From Engraulis encrasicolus (Eukaryota; Chordata; Actinopteri; Clupeiformes; Engraulidae): a stretch of 64,000 bases of DNA. Location of the stretch: positions 17,303,528 to 17,367,527 of the forward strand of contig NC_085880.1 of the NCBI RefSeq assembly GCF_034702125.1. The letters are read 5' to 3'. The position numbers and the translations under genes were made by a program. A model generated the notes under the pieces. That model made no database searches. It was not told where the DNA came from and worked only from the letters and a program-made list of their open reading frames with translations. Of the stretch, positions 1 through 13,012 are shown in pieces. The stretch's first letter is position 1. Each line of letters begins with the position of its first letter.

Positions 1-349
1 CAGGTTATCGTTTCATGAGAGGACCCCCTAAAGGGGCTGTTTTAACAGCAGATGCCTTTGGGAGGTATTACATCGATTTTTCTTTCCAGAACCATCACCC
101 CCCCCCCCCTTCAACCCCACCCCCTTCAAACACAAACATTACATGTTCCAAATAATCCCTCATGAACGTTTTCTCATCATTTTTGAGAGATGAACAAATT
201 TCACGTTATTAGTTTCTTTGTTCAATAAGAAGCCAAGAGAGAGAGCCCATTCTTTCTCACTGCAGTGTACTGTGTACTCCTGATACACTTTGGAAAAGGT
301 GGCATGGCAGTATGTGTGTAGAGTGGTCTGTGTAGTAGACTGCATGTGT

Positions 350-350
350 G

Positions 351-383
<33 letters not shown>

Positions 384-396
384 TGTGTGTCTGTGC

Positions 397-433
<37 letters not shown>

Positions 434-530
434 TGTGTGTCTGTGCGCGTGTGTGTGTGTGTGCTTGCGAGCGTGTGTGTGTGCGTGCATGTGTGCGTGT
501 GTGTCTGTGTGTGTACGTGTGTGCGTGTGG
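350..530. repeat. (GT)n microsatellite, interrupted
   Basis: Alternating GT with CTGT and GCGT interruptions; the interruptions suggest an old tract. Confidence 0.9.
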
Positions 531-585
531 GGGGCCTGGGACTCTGTGCCATGCTCTCATTGGACGAATGGGAGCAGCTGGCAGA

Positions 586-653
586 GGGGAGAGAGAGACA
601 GAGAGACAGAGAGAAGAAGAAAGGGAGGGAGAGGAGAGGAGAGGAGAGGAGAG

Positions 654-686
<33 letters not shown>

Positions 687-688
687 CG

Positions 689-720
<32 letters not shown>

Positions 721-744
721 AGAGGGTAGAGGGAAGAGAGAGAG
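586..744. repeat. (GA)n / (GGAGA)n microsatellite
   Basis: A purine-only tract on the + strand, continuous with the GAGT tract that follows. Confidence 0.9.
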
Positions 745-837
745 GAGTGAGTGAGTGAGTGAGTGAGTGAGTGAGTGAGTGAGTGAGTGAGTGAGTGAGT
801 GAGTGAGTGAGTGAGTGAGTGAGTGAGTGAGTGAGTG
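745..837. repeat. (GAGT)n tetranucleotide repeat
   Basis: About 23 nearly perfect GAGT units. Open frames reading T-H-S-L repeats on the minus strand are an artefact of this tract. Confidence 0.95.
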
Positions 838-1184
838 CATTGGCAGTGTGTGCCAGGAGAGGAGGAGCAGGCCAATCTCCCGGGTGGGGACCACTCACTG
901 CTGCTGCTGCTGCTGGTTTCAGACTGCATCAGAGAATGCAAACGCTGCTGCCTCAGCTGGTGGAGGAGAATCAACAATTACAGGGCCCCCAATCCCATGA
1001 TTACAATGGGAGAGCGTCTAGTCTGATGGGAGACCATTTCATAACACAATATTGACACAATCCTGCCGCTCTAATGAGCCCCTGGCAAAGAGCAGCACTG
1101 ATCTGCTGGGCTGTCAGTCAGTCTACTACTGGAGGGGGGCGGCGACATTTGGTGGGGTGGTGTGGTTTGGTGGGGTGGTTGGTG

Positions 1185-1351
<167 letters not shown>

Positions 1352-1439
1352 GTGGTTTGAAGGGGGGAGGATTGGATCAGTGCTGGACTGAGCACTGAAA
1401 TGATCCAATACAGTTGGGGCCCAATCAATTGTGGATTTT

Positions 1440-1830
1440 GAAAGAGAGGGGAAGAGAAGAGAAGTCGGGTACCTGAGGGAGGACAAGAGGGGAAGAGAAG
1501 AGGGCAAGAGGAGTACGGAAGAGAAGAGAAGAGAAGAGAAGAGAAGAGAAGAGAAGAGAAGAGAAGAGAAGAGAAACGAAGAAAAGAGAAGAGAAACGAA
1601 GAGAAGAGAAACGAAGAGAAGAGAAGAGAAGAGAAGAGAAGAGAAACGAAGAGAAGAGAAGAGAAGAGAAGAGAAGAGAAGAGAAGAGAAGAGAAGAGAA
1701 GAGGGGAAGGTTAGTTGGGAAGAAAAGAGGGGAAGAGAAGTACAGAAGAAAAGAAAAGAAAAGAAAAGAAAAGAAAAGAAAAGAAAGGAAAAGAAAAGAA
1801 AAGAGAAGAGAAGGGAAGGGAAGAGAGGAA
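1440..1830. repeat. (GAGAA)n and (AAAAG)n pentanucleotide repeats
   Basis: More than 40 GAGAA units with occasional ACGAA variants, then AAAAG units from about 1743. The tract lies about 15 bases downstream (in gene orientation) of the exon 7 donor. Confidence 0.95.
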
Positions 1831-1844
1831 GATAACTTGTGTAC

Positions 1845-1949
1845 CTGGGGGACAAGTGCAGTGGTAGGAGCCCACCAGGTCGGTACAAGTCCCGTTGTGG
1901 CGGCAAGGGTTGGACTCACACTCATCCACTTCGGCCTCACAGTGGCGTC
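1845..1949 (-). CDS. eys: eys coding exon 7: end of EGF 8 and calcium-binding EGF 9 (incomplete)
   Basis: 105 bases, phase 1 at both ends. It supplies R-H-C, closing EGF 8, then [28 protein letters not shown]. The D-E-C start and the G-S-Y aromatic position fit a calcium-binding EGF, and EGF 9 has both O-glucose (C-E-S-N-P-C) and O-fucose (C-R-H-N-G-T-C) sites. Cysteine 6 must come from an exon beyond this window. The donor (GTACAC) is weak, and the acceptor (TCTCCCAG) is preceded immediately by a (TG)42 tract, so inclusion may vary. Confidence 0.9.
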
Positions 1950-1955
1950 CTGGGA

Positions 1956-1956
<1 letters not shown>

Positions 1957-2040
<84 letters not shown>
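1957..2040. repeat. (AC)42 tract abutting the eys exon 7 acceptor
   Basis: 84 bases of pure AC on the + strand, TG on the eys strand. Only seven bases separate it from the exon, so it occupies the place of the polypyrimidine tract. Confidence 0.97.
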
Positions 2041-2044
<4 letters not shown>

Positions 2045-2472
2045 GGGAAAAAAATCAAGACTCATTACCGCAGCATGACAGAAACACTCCCTTCAAGACC
2101 TTTATATCCGTTTCTTCGACATTTCTATGTATTTGACAAGCTCTCTCTCTCTGACATCTATCGCTTTAACATGATATCTTTCAAATCCACATGTTCCACA
2201 TTTTGTATGATATACATAGCTTTTTCTTTGACAAGTTAACTTTCACATGTGTGCCTTTTTATGTTCTGTGGTACACCTCTTTGACACAACACTGGCAGAA
2301 TCACTGGCTTTGGGAATTACTGTTGGCTTCAGTAGAATTGTGTGTATAACATGGCAGGTGTTCATACGGGGGAGGATAAGGCTACCTTTCTGGCCAACCA
2401 TCAAGAAAAGAAAAAACACGGGTAACACTATGCCTATAGTACAAAAGTCTATTCGTTTCCCTTATCATAGAG

Positions 2473-2768
2473 CAGGGATATCAAGCTCAAATTGACTTAC
2501 GGCCAAAACCAAAATCTGGAATGAAGTCGCGGGCCGAACTCTACAATTATTATTTTTAAAAGGCCTACAGTTAAATTTCACATACACAAATACACTCTTT
2601 CCCATCATATTTGTCTGTTCAAATGTGTCTGCACATTCTGTGATATAGCAAATGTCATGTTCAAGTTGTGTAACGCTATACATTAATGGTGTATGTGAGC
2701 CAACTGTAATACACATTTGAAACGATCTTGCGGGCCGAATAAAATGGCTCCGCAGTTTGACATCCCTG
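2473..2768. mobile_element. hAT-type non-autonomous transposon (296 bp)
   Basis: It starts CAGGGATATCAAGCTCA and ends GACATCCCTG, a CAGGGATRTCAA-type inverted terminus. A perfect 8-bp target duplication, TCATAGAG, flanks it on both sides. There is no transposase frame. Confidence 0.88.
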
Positions 2769-3225
2769 TCATAGAGTATCTAACATGTAGCTACGTATTC
2801 TGTGTAATACAATTGATTTTATAGAGAAAGCAACAGATATTAACCAGAGACTTTTTAAATAGCAAAAACAGCTAGAAGGACGTTTACCTGGCAATGTTTG
2901 ACAAGACATGTTTGTCAGGCCTTGAAAATGGGATTTTGCTTTTCCAAATAAAAACAAATAACAGAGGCCTGGCAGAAACTGCTGTTAGTGTGTGGAAATT
3001 ACATTTCAGTGAAAGATGTATTTTGAAACTTTACAGCGTTATGGGAATGGATCTCTGAAATCTCATGGTATATCAGGTCTGTCTTTCTAAGAAAACATTG
3101 ATTCCCCCCCCCCCCTTCTCTCTGCCACCCAAAACACAGGCAATACCAGACTACTTAGCTCTGATACATGATGAATGGAGTCCTCACTGCTCCCGCAGCC
3201 TGTTACTTTAACACAAACTGACATA

Positions 3226-3510
<285 letters not shown>

Positions 3511-3819
3511 AATGTTGAGCTTTGAGCTGCGAGAGCGGAGAGTGTAAACATTCATCAGCGTAAAAAATGGACAGAAGGCAATCTGTGGAGACTTGCAGCC
3601 AAACAAATGACCAGCCAAAGTCCTGTCAATAGCCTGGCCGGCTTGACTTAGCCTTTTTATAGTGCTCCACAAAGAGGCCAACACACAGAGAAACGCCGCT
3701 CAGGCCAAATGCACCTGACATAAAACAGTACAATACAGTACAGTACATTCTTACAAAAACAAATGACCTATCTCCAAGAAGGGGGGTGGGGGTAGGGAGG
3801 ACATCTGCAAAGGCTTCTC

Positions 3820-3937
<118 letters not shown>

Positions 3938-4200
3938 AGCTATAGGAGTAGAGGAGTGGGGAGTGTGGAGCGAAAGGCTTTCTTGGGGTATATGCGGCAG
4001 GCTAGGCTAGCTCTCTAATTTGGCAGCTAGCTGCCCGTGTTGACGCTGGCAAGGTGTGAGTGACTTAGCTGTGGGGGAAGGATGATGAATGGGGAGGGAT
4101 ATGAGGGGGGAACGAACACGGGAAAGGTCAGGAAGCAAAGTCAGAATTAGGAGGTCACGCAACGCCAGGCGGAGCCAGGAGAGATGAGGTCTTGCCCTGT

Positions 4201-4392
<192 letters not shown>

Positions 4393-4437
4393 AGGATGGG
4401 TAGAGCCACTTAGCAAAGGACGGACAGAGTCAGGGGA

Positions 4438-4483
<46 letters not shown>

Positions 4484-4737
4484 AGAGAAAAAGAGAAAGA
4501 CAAAAAGACAAAAAAGAAACTCTAATTGCTCAAGTGAAACTAAAAGTGGAAGAAAGTAATTGATTACTAGCCAGATCTGTATCTGCTGACCTGGGAAGCG
4601 TATCTACAGTACGTATCTCTCTACGCTTCTATCTCCCCATCAGCCAGGGCCCTGTTCTGTTTATCAATCTATCCACTCCACCTTCCTCTTATCTGGCTCC
4701 TCATCCATCCTCAGTTCCCAAGTCTACCTATATAGTC

Positions 4738-4923
4738 CAGGGCTGGACTGGGGAAGAAATAGGGCCCGGGCACTTTTGGCTTAAAGGCCCCCCCCCCCTC
4801 ATAATTAGCGGTGTAGAACTGACTCCCTGGTGGGTCAGTCAGCCCCGGTGGCCCCACACCCTCGTGGGCCCTTATTTTCAGAAATGTAAATGCCCGCTAT
4901 GCCAGATGGCCAGTCCAGCCCTG
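4738..4923. mobile_element. hAT-type MITE, CAGGGCTGGACTGG family, copy 1
   Basis: It starts CAGGGCTGGACTGG and ends with its inverse CCAGTCCAGCCCTG. Flanking 8-mers ATATAGTC and ACATAGTC match at 7 of 8 bases, as expected for an ageing hAT target duplication. The central hairpin seen in other copies is reduced here. Confidence 0.85.
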
Positions 4924-5023
4924 ACATAGTCTGTCTATATACCATTACAGCCCATGGCCCGGCTTGCTTAGAGTCAATTAGTTCATTGCTCTATGTACGT
5001 ACATTAAAACAGCAAAATCATTC

Positions 5024-8000
5024 GGTGTCGGCCAGCCAGCGTTCACACTAAAAAGTAGAAATCACATTTTGTTAGTTTGTTCTGCCTCCTTCTAATGTGC
5101 TCTGCTGGTTGCAAAGCACAAGCATTAAATGCCCACCGCAATCTGTATTCTACCGGGGGATATTGATTAAGTTTCCTTTTATATGCCATAATCTTTAGGC
5201 TCAAGCACAAAAAGGCCCGTTTCTGCTTGAACAAGCAGATTTGGAAAACAGCAGTCCGGTATTACTACCAAGTGATTTAAGCTAGCCCAAGGTCCGTGAG
5301 TGATTAGCAAAGCATATAACCATAACCACAATAACCATGCCTATCTACAGTATATACAACAAAAAACATGCAGGAAACAGCAGGCCCCAAACAGGCTAAC
5401 ACAGATGGTTAACGCAGGCAGCTTTATGTACGTGTATATATTCTATGTACCACATAAAACGGGTCCTAAAGCAATGGCTTCCAACTAAACAAACATGAAA
5501 AACACGCATTATACAAAGCATTAAATTCATCTGAGGAACAGCCCGACAGCCATCTTTTTGTAATTTGCAGATGTAATTTTCAGATCAATACCTTGTTTTC
5601 ATGGCAACGATGGATGGAGAGGAAAAGGAAAGGAGGGGAGCTCGACTCCACTCGAGCCGTGTGGCTGCGGCGGCTGCTTTTGGGGTTTTCATCAGCTTTG
5701 AATCTAAAGGGAAGGGTTCAGATAAGAAGGCGGTGTGGTGTGGGGCTGCAGGAAGGTGCAGATTAAAAAGGCGCCTTTATCGAGGAGCGATCTGCCCTTC
5801 CCCAGCCGCAGATTTCACCTGCCTTCATAGACACATATTGCTTTTTTTGGTGCTTTTTTTTTAAAGCATGTCATCATACTCCTTTTGGCTGATTGCAATC
5901 TGTGTTCTTGACATCTCTTGCTGACCTTAAGGACACCAGCAGCACACTGCTTTGCTTTTGCTTCTGACAGAAAACTCAGACTGAGTGGCTCTTAGATTAG
6001 GAAAGTGCTGTTAAAAGGAGGCTTTTGCTGTCAAACGATAGAATGGAGTCTGGCCCACTACCTACGTCAAATAAATCTTTATACTTGCATTATGAATATG
6101 GATAAAAAAAATATGGTTCAATGCACAAGTTAAAGCCAATATCGTCATTTGAAAATTGAATATAAAAGCAAAGGCAGTGTATGAATAATTTTCAATGTAA
6201 TTCATCGTTGAGTTTATTTCGGATCAGGCCGTTGCAATTATTTATTAGGAGACAGTTCCTAATTTTAAATTCTGGTGCCTCTCTGGGTGCCATGTCTGAT
6301 TAGAAAACAACAGGGCATTGGCTACTTTTGCATGTAGAGTACACTTGTGTAGCAGCAAACCTCCCAGTAAAGACGTGTGATTTCAGCCCAAAGAGGCATG
6401 TGAGGTGATCATTTTACAGATTGAAATCAGGAATGTGAATTTAAAAACATTACCAAATTACTGTCACCAGCTACATCATTGCGGAGGCCTCAGTTCTTGT
6501 AAATTGTAGGCTGGAATGTGATGCTAATAGTGCATAAATGGGTTGCACTAATTTATGCTGTTCTGCTGGTGATTGATAGATAGCTGAGACTCTCTGCTAT
6601 GGTAAATGTGGGATCTCAAGTTGCCATTCAGAGACCCCCCTCCCTTCGTTCTACCCTAAATTACAAAGGCTGCAACCAAATTCTCCGTCCCTCCTAAAAT
6701 ATCAATTCAAGCAGACAGAGTGCTGCACGCATACAAAAATAATTAGCATTGCTCGTTTCCCCTGCTTCAGTCATTTGTTTGAAATTCCCCAGTACCATTG
6801 GAGTGGATGCAAAAAAACAGTGTTGCTTCATTCACTGCTGCAGATGGCTGCTACGATTCAAGTGTATGCAACTCACTATACCTCACACAGGAAGAGGACG
6901 AGAAGACGAGGAGACTTACCCATGTTTTATTCATCATTTTTGTTGTTCTCATTTTCATTTCAAATCAGTGTTTTAAGTGTTTAGAGCAGCTCTCAAGGCC
7001 TTTTGGCTGCAAATCACCAATTGGCCGAGCAATCTGTTCAATTGCAAGAAGATTTTTTTCTTTCACTTGCTGGAAAAACTCATCAGGGAAGTAGCACGAT
7101 ATCTGTCAGAGCAGCCAAAGCCGTACTGGTGAAATGCTATAAAAATAGCTTACAGTATCTGATCATCTCCCCATCGCGGTGGATAAAAGACTGAGGAGCA
7201 GGGGGAACAATACAATCCTCAAAAATGATTCCCAAGAAGCAATTCAGTTACAGTTGGTTTGAGCCAATGAACACAATTCCTCACTCAGTTCAAGAACCAC
7301 AAAAAAAAATATTCATGACATTGATATGCAAATGGTGATATAAAAAAGCACGATCGGTGCAATATTCAGCATTTCCTCTTGTTGAGATGAGCTTTTGTAA
7401 TAGGGGACACTCACTGGTTCACAGCTCACTCAATGACCTGACGCCTCTATTCTTCATCATTATCGTGATGTTTTACTCCTATTTGTCATCATAATAATGC
7501 TCTATTACAGGTACTGGAGTCTCTAAAACAGATGCTGCAGTTTCTCCCCCACTCCACTGAGTTCACACTCTCCCCTGTGTCAGAGAGGAACGCCAACAAT
7601 AGTGCTATAGGCAATGCAAAACATCAGGTCAACAAAAGTGACCTTATAACTGTGCAGCTATATTGTGGATTCATCCATATGCATAAATATTTAAAACATT
7701 TCACACCGTAGCATACTAATAACAAAGTAGAGTCCCAAGTTAAACCATATGGTGAGGTTAGTAGTCACTTCCATTAAAAAAGCAAAAAAAAATGAATGCC
7801 TTCTTCAAAAATCACACAACAATCTTTATGCTACAAAGTGCTTTGAGACAATTTCATTGTTGTGATATTGCGCTACATAAATACATGTTGTATATTGTAT
7901 GTATTGTACTGTATATTTGCATGCATTGAAAGCAACAACTAAAACAGAGGGTCTTAAAAATCTGAAAATAAACTACTATTAGCAACATAGTACTTCAAAA

Positions 8001-8073
8001 TGAGTTGAGCCAGAATAGCTGAAAAAGACGTGGGTTTCACCCAAACAAACAGCCCTGTGGTTCCACTATCAAA
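5024..8073. other. Non-coding intron sequence without recognised elements
   Basis: AT-rich unique-looking DNA. An L2-like 3' tail signature (GCTTTGAGACAA, then GCGCTACATAAATA) near 7840-7890 suggests one old LINE end. Open frames here are short, with no domain I recognise. Confidence 0.5.
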
Positions 8074-8156
8074 GTATTTTGTATGCATCAGTACAATGTC
8101 ATTATTTACTGTAAGTATTTTGTATGCATCAGTATAATGTCATTATTTACTGTAAA
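8074..8156. repeat. 42-bp direct tandem duplication
   Basis: AGTATTTTGTATGCATCAGT followed by AATGTCATTATTTACTGTAA occurs twice in a row with one C/T difference. Confidence 0.9.
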
Positions 8157-8298
8157 TGGGGACAGTAATTGTACAATGATATGAAACAGTATGTTTTTAT
8201 CCACCTCTTGAAATTAAATTTCATGTACGTAATTACCCAAGCAGCCATTTTCCGACTGGTACCAATCAGCACTCCAGCACAAGATCGGCCCCGGTGGC

Positions 8299-8561
8299 CA
8301 GGGCTGGGCTGGGGGAGAAATAGGGCCCGGGCACTTTTGGATTAAAGGGGCCCCCCGATCCCATAATTAGCGCCGCAGAACTGACTCACCGGTGGGCCCC
8401 GCACCCTTGTGTGCCCCGCACCCTTGTGGGCCCCTATTTTCAGAAATGTAAAAAAAAGATTTTCTTTGACATTTTTTTTTACATTTCTGAAAATAGGGGC
8501 CCACAAGGGTGCGGGGCCCACCGGGAAATACCTGCTATGCCAGATGGCCAGTCCAGCCCTG
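8299..8561. mobile_element. hAT-type MITE, CAGGGCTGGACTGG family, copy 2
   Basis: The termini are CAGGGCTGGGCTGG and CCAGTCCAGCCCTG. A perfect 8-bp duplication CCGGTGGC flanks it. The centre (8419-8511) is a nearly perfect hairpin with arms of about 39 bases and a loop of about 15, so a transcript through it would fold into a long stem. Confidence 0.9.
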
Positions 8562-9723
8562 CCGGTGGCCGAGTGTGTGTGTTGGCCATGCTCTCCAGAT
8601 TTTCCTGATGAAATGCCGCCTAACCTCCACAGGCCCTTCACTTTTGAGACATTATAAGGCAAATCGCAAGATAATCCACTTATAGCGGCCGTGTGCAGAC
8701 GGCTCTGACGGGAAAGGCATGCCTTTGGGCTGCGGTAGAAATCTGGGCACGAGCAGACGAGCTGGACCTCACTCATTGGCCCAGGCCAGGCAGATGGCAA
8801 TATGGAGAAAAATTGTATTAACTGTAAGATTTGTTGGTGAACAAAGCACCATTAGGACAAACACAGTGTAAATCATAATACAGCATCTAATGGTTTGGCT
8901 CTGTCTCCTCTCACGCATGGGGGGTGTGAGGAGTACTGTGTGCATGGTGTGGCAGTTCTTCATTACTGCTTTATTATGCCTCCCATGGGTACGGAGCATG
9001 CATGGCTGGGGGATATGCTTTTTTTTAAAATAAAAGAATAAATTTAAAAAAGTCCTGGATCCTTTCCCCACTGAACTCAATGGCTCATGACGTTCGTTTG
9101 TTTGTTTTCCTATATCACATGAAAAACATACACTACAGAGGAAGATGTTTGGAGGTGTAGGAGCTTTATAGAACACATCTCCCGCTGATAAAATGCCTCA
9201 AACTCTTACATGGCCACATGATTGAACTGGACCAGCAAAAAGAACAGCGTACACCACATTCCTTTTTCATGTGTCCTCTTGTAAAGACGAGGCAAAACAA
9301 ACCCATATGGGACACCACACCATGTGACTATTGAAGGCTGTGTCTTTTAGTAGGTGTTTTTGTAGGCCAGCCGTATTGTGCTCGAAACAGGCAGCCCAGT
9401 ATGGGCCCTCTGTGATGTGCTTGTGTTTGAGGCACTCCATAGCACTGATCTATCTCATTACTGTGTTTTCAGAGCACCAGCTTTCAGATGTACAGTAAAC
9501 ATTTGGCAGTGGACCTTGGACTTTTGGGGGTTTTTGATGTCTGACTGTACAATACCAAATTAACTCCAAATGATCAAGAATACAGTGCCTTTTTACCTCC
9601 GCCAAGGAGGTAATGTTTTGTTCGGTCACATTGGTTTGTCTGTCTGTCTGTTTGTTTATTTGTTTGTTTGTCAGCAGCATAACTCAAAAACTAATCAACG
9701 GATTTGCACAAAACTTTGTGGAG

Positions 9724-10036
9724 TTGTTAGCCAGTCATGGCACTTTTAGTTACTGTGCTCCATCCCTCTGGAATAATCTACCGTTAGAACTAAAGTCACC
9801 TCAATCCGTAGTATCTTTTAAGAAGGGTCTTAAAACTTTTTTATTCTCTGTAGCTTATAATTCATGATTTTTATCTTTTACTCTTATTTTGTGCATTTAA
9901 TTTTTTTATTGGGTTGTTAATATTTTAATTGTTATTAAATTGTTACGTGTGTTTCTTTTATCTAATAAGCGCTTTGAGTCTATGTAAATATGAAATGTGC
10001 TATACAAATAAACTTTGACTTGACTTGACTTGACTT
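9724..10036 (+). mobile_element. 5'-truncated non-LTR retrotransposon (L2/Rex-like 3' end)
   Basis: It interrupts repeat A at GTTGTTAG. It has the end of a reverse-transcriptase ORF, then CGCTTTGAGTC, CTATACAAATAAA and a (TTGAC)n tail, the typical layout of L2-type LINE 3' ends. The flanking duplication is at most about four bases (TTAG). Confidence 0.7.
9736..9867 (+). pseudogene. C-terminal remnant of a LINE ORF2 protein
   Basis: The frame reads C-A-P-S-L-W-N-N-L-P-L-E-L-K-S and then S-F-K-K-G-L-K-T-F-L-F before a stop. The P-x-L-W-N-x-L-P motif followed by S-F-K-x-x-L-K-T-x-L-F is the usual C-terminus of L2/CR1/Rex-type retrotransposon proteins. Only this tail survives; endonuclease and reverse-transcriptase domains are absent. 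Confidence 0.75.
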
Positions 10037-10424
10037 AGTAATGACCCAAGGAACAAGTAATTAAATTCTGGTAGTGATCCGGATCACGAACCGGAACCAG
10101 GACTTTTTGAAAGATTCTGTCAGCAGGATAACTCAAAAACTAATCAACTGATTTGGACGAAACTTTATGGAGTTGTTAGTAATGATCCAAGGAACAAGTG
10201 ATTAAATTCTGGTGGTGATCCGGATCACAGACCGGAACCAGGACTTTTTAAAAGATTCTTCACCATTGCTGGCCTATATATGTAGACGCCCCTAGTGACC
10301 AGAAATTGAATTGCGCGGACTCCACAAAAAGAAGGCAGAAAGACTTAGGGTGTAACATAGTCAGATATTCTATCAAGCAGCTTCCTTGGCAGAGGTCTGC
10401 GCTCTCTGAATGCTTCTAGTTTTT

Positions 10425-12852
10425 GCATTAGTGTTGTCTCTTTGCTGCCGAGTTACATAGAATATACGTACTACTCACACTGATGTTGAGAGGCGCCTTA
10501 GTCCATGTCAGGGCAACAAGCAGCCCAGGCAATTTTTGTCTTATTTTTGGCCACACTACACTATACCATGACCATGAACATAAACACATTTATATTTATA
10601 TTCTGTGCTTTCTTTACAACTCTTATACATCAAAACCATTTCTACAGACGATGGCGATAAGGACAATCCACCCATTGCCATGAAAGCTACGGGGCAATCA
10701 AAGACTTTGGAAACACAGGTCATCTTGTGACAGGGTTTCATAGACTCCCATTTCCATAACTGAGCCTATTGCTGATTAGCTATTCACGGATTATCAAGGC
10801 CCAGACCCCTCGCTCACCCCCTGACATTCAGCTTGCTCCGACGGCTCCACCTCATATCAACTCTTTGTGCCGCAGTATTTGTTGTAAGTCCGCACTCAGA
10901 TGCCTGTCATCATGTGAAGGGATTTGTGATGTGCATGCATGTGTGACGTTGTCACACAATCATAACAAACAAAACGTTCAAAGATGAACCAGTCCAATCA
11001 GTCGCGCATTCAGCGTCATTTGCTGACCAACCATCTGATCATTTTTTTGCAGGAGGTGAGGAAGTGCAGTGCACTATCGTTGCCTCTACCGAGAGCCGGC
11101 TTATGTTTTAATTACCGCTTGCTGATTTGTTTGTTTACTTGTTTGTTTGGTTGTCAGCAAAAATTAGGCTAAAACTGCCATGCCAATTTTTGTGATGGAT
11201 CTGGGTGGGCAAGGTGCAGCGTGGGCCAAGGTAGAGCCCATTACATTCTGGAGCACGTCCAGCTCTCGTGGCCCGTACAGAATAAAATCATGATCCGTTT
11301 TTTTCCCACTCTCCTATCTTTTTGTGAAATGGGACGAGGATTGTTTTTATAATAGGATTTGGAAAACAGAATAATCAAAAGAGGCAGGACGTTTTGTTTG
11401 TTTGGTTTTAAAGGAGAAGCCTCTTGGTTTGGTTGTAGTGTGTGCACCCTCTCTATGTGTTCTTCATAGTTTTAGAGGCCATGTCATTGCCACCACATGC
11501 TCGTATTTACCCTTTTGCATTACAGTTTTTTTGTCATTACTGTCTTCGTACTTCCTACTGCTTTTTAACACACTACTATGTTACCATTCTGCCCTGTAAA
11601 GTGCCCTCGGGTATCTTGTAATGCACTCCAAATAAAATGTGTAAATATTATTGTATGCTGGCACTAGGTGTGTACAGGGTAGCTACATAATATAACATAT
11701 TGATACATGCACTGTAGGGCCATACTCCATAATAAACATAGAAATCGTAAAATACATTTGTTTAAAGTGCATGTCGCACCTCACATGCATAGGAGCCGTT
11801 TTAGAGAAGAAGCATAACGATGTTTACAACCGCAAGAATGCGATATAAAACCCCTTGACATCGCTGAACCCTTGAGTGTCTGCTGTAAACAGATTTAATG
11901 TAGTCTTAATTAGACGGAGGCAATTAAAACCATCTCTGTGTGCAACAAGGACCGGAAGGTCAGTGCTGCGCTACGCAAACAGTACACTCCAGTGACATGC
12001 CGGAGTTCTGTGGTTATATTAGCGCGGCCGTGTTCTACATCAAGGACAAAAGACCTTCAACCCACGGGTGGAGAGCGCACAATGTGCTACTGCATGACAT
12101 GGACAGAGGATAGAGTACAGTATGTCATGCTGACACCACAATGCAGGCAAAATGGCTCCGGGCACCTCCCACATTAGCCCCGCTGCTAAGTTTTATGTGA
12201 ACCTACGTCAAGCATTGATTAATAGCAAATGAGGTTTTAGTGGAGCACAGTGGAGCTATTCATTATTAGCGCTGGCTGCGCCAGGAGAATGCATTAGTCC
12301 ACTTCATACAGGTCGGTGTATGACAATTTGGCTGTCACTTTATCAAGTCAGGACGTTTAGTAATAAGAACGTGTTTATGGGAATTCTATGGTGGATGTTT
12401 ACATTTCCCTGGAAATAAGCTGCATACGGAGACATTTAGCCAGCAAATCAGTGAACAAACACACAATGGACATTTAGTGTTTAGTACGCGCTCCATCCTT
12501 CAGACATCAAAGACACCCAGGGGTGGTGGGTTTTTTTCTCACAAAGTTAACAAATCGAAAGTAATTTTCTTAATGAATTGCCTCCACACAGTCCCAAGAT
12601 TATGACAGTGTGCCCGCTCGTTCCCACATAAATATTCATAAGCACTTGACTGACAGGTTGTGTACTGGCGTCTCGCGAGAGCCCCTGAATCTTATAATCT
12701 CATAATCAAGTTTAAGAGGAATAACAACACTTTTGACAGATGGGCAATTTATTATAGCCGCGAAGTGCAGCTCCTGGCTAATGGTGTAGCACCACTGCTG
12801 CTGCCGCTGCTGCTAAGGTGACTGTGGCTGCGGCTGCGGCTCGTCTCCTCAC
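10425..12852. other. Non-coding part of eys intron 6
   Basis: Unique-looking sequence with no recognisable transposon ends. A CCAAATAAAATG polyadenylation-like signal at about 11625 could be another LINE tail. Nothing coding is seen. Confidence 0.5.
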
Positions 12853-13012
12853 CTGTGTATCCGGCGGCACACTTGCAGGTGTAGCGCGGTGGGGCGGTGG
12901 GCTGGCTGATGCTTATGCATGTGGCGCCGTTCAGGCAGCCGTCTGGGTAGATGAGGCAGGCGTTCTCCACGTGCTGGCACACCTCTCCTGTCCAACCGGG
13001 CGCACACAGACA
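12853..13012 (-). CDS. eys: eys coding exon 6: end of EGF 7 and most of EGF 8
   Basis: 160 bases, phase 0 in (acceptor CCTTCCTGCTAG) and phase 1 out (ACAG then GTGAGG). It begins C-L-C-APGWTGEV-C, which closes EGF 7. EGF 8 follows: C-LIYPDG-C-LNGAT-C, a longer C3-C4 loop with T-A-P-P, then Y-T-C-K-C-AAGYTG, with the last cysteine in exon 7. EGF 8 carries an O-fucose type site (C-L-N-G-A-T-C). Flanking DNA has imperfect (GCTGC)n tracts on the donor side. Confidence 0.92.

Larger units (their letters stand above)
9588..10424 (+). mobile_element. Dispersed repeat 'A', copy 1, with internal duplication and LINE insertion
   Basis: The left end is at CTCCGCCAAGGAGGTAATG and the right end at GCTCTCTGAATGCTTCTAG. 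A second copy in reverse orientation lies at 51.8-55.2 kb. Inside this copy the segment with GTAATGAYCCAAGGAACAAG and GATCCGGATCAC occurs twice (about 10037-10180 and 10181-10255). The CTAG end followed by T would fit a Helitron-like 3' end, but no TC start is evident, so the class is open. Confidence 0.6.

Noticed and set aside
160..977. Long open frames reading [12 protein letters not shown] or C-V-C-V (also at 1118-1906, 4147-4503, 16033-16671 and similar)
   Set aside because: They are translations of (GAGT)n, (GA)n and (GT)n microsatellites, open in several frames at once, with no domain or codon signal.
222..977. A minus-strand coding exon near 900-1000 (Ser-rich frame)
   Set aside because: The serine run is a (CTG)n tract, there is no EGF pattern and no supported splice borders.
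5601..5864. An 87-residue + strand frame in eys intron 6
   Set aside because: No motif, no splice context and intronic; length is within chance expectation.
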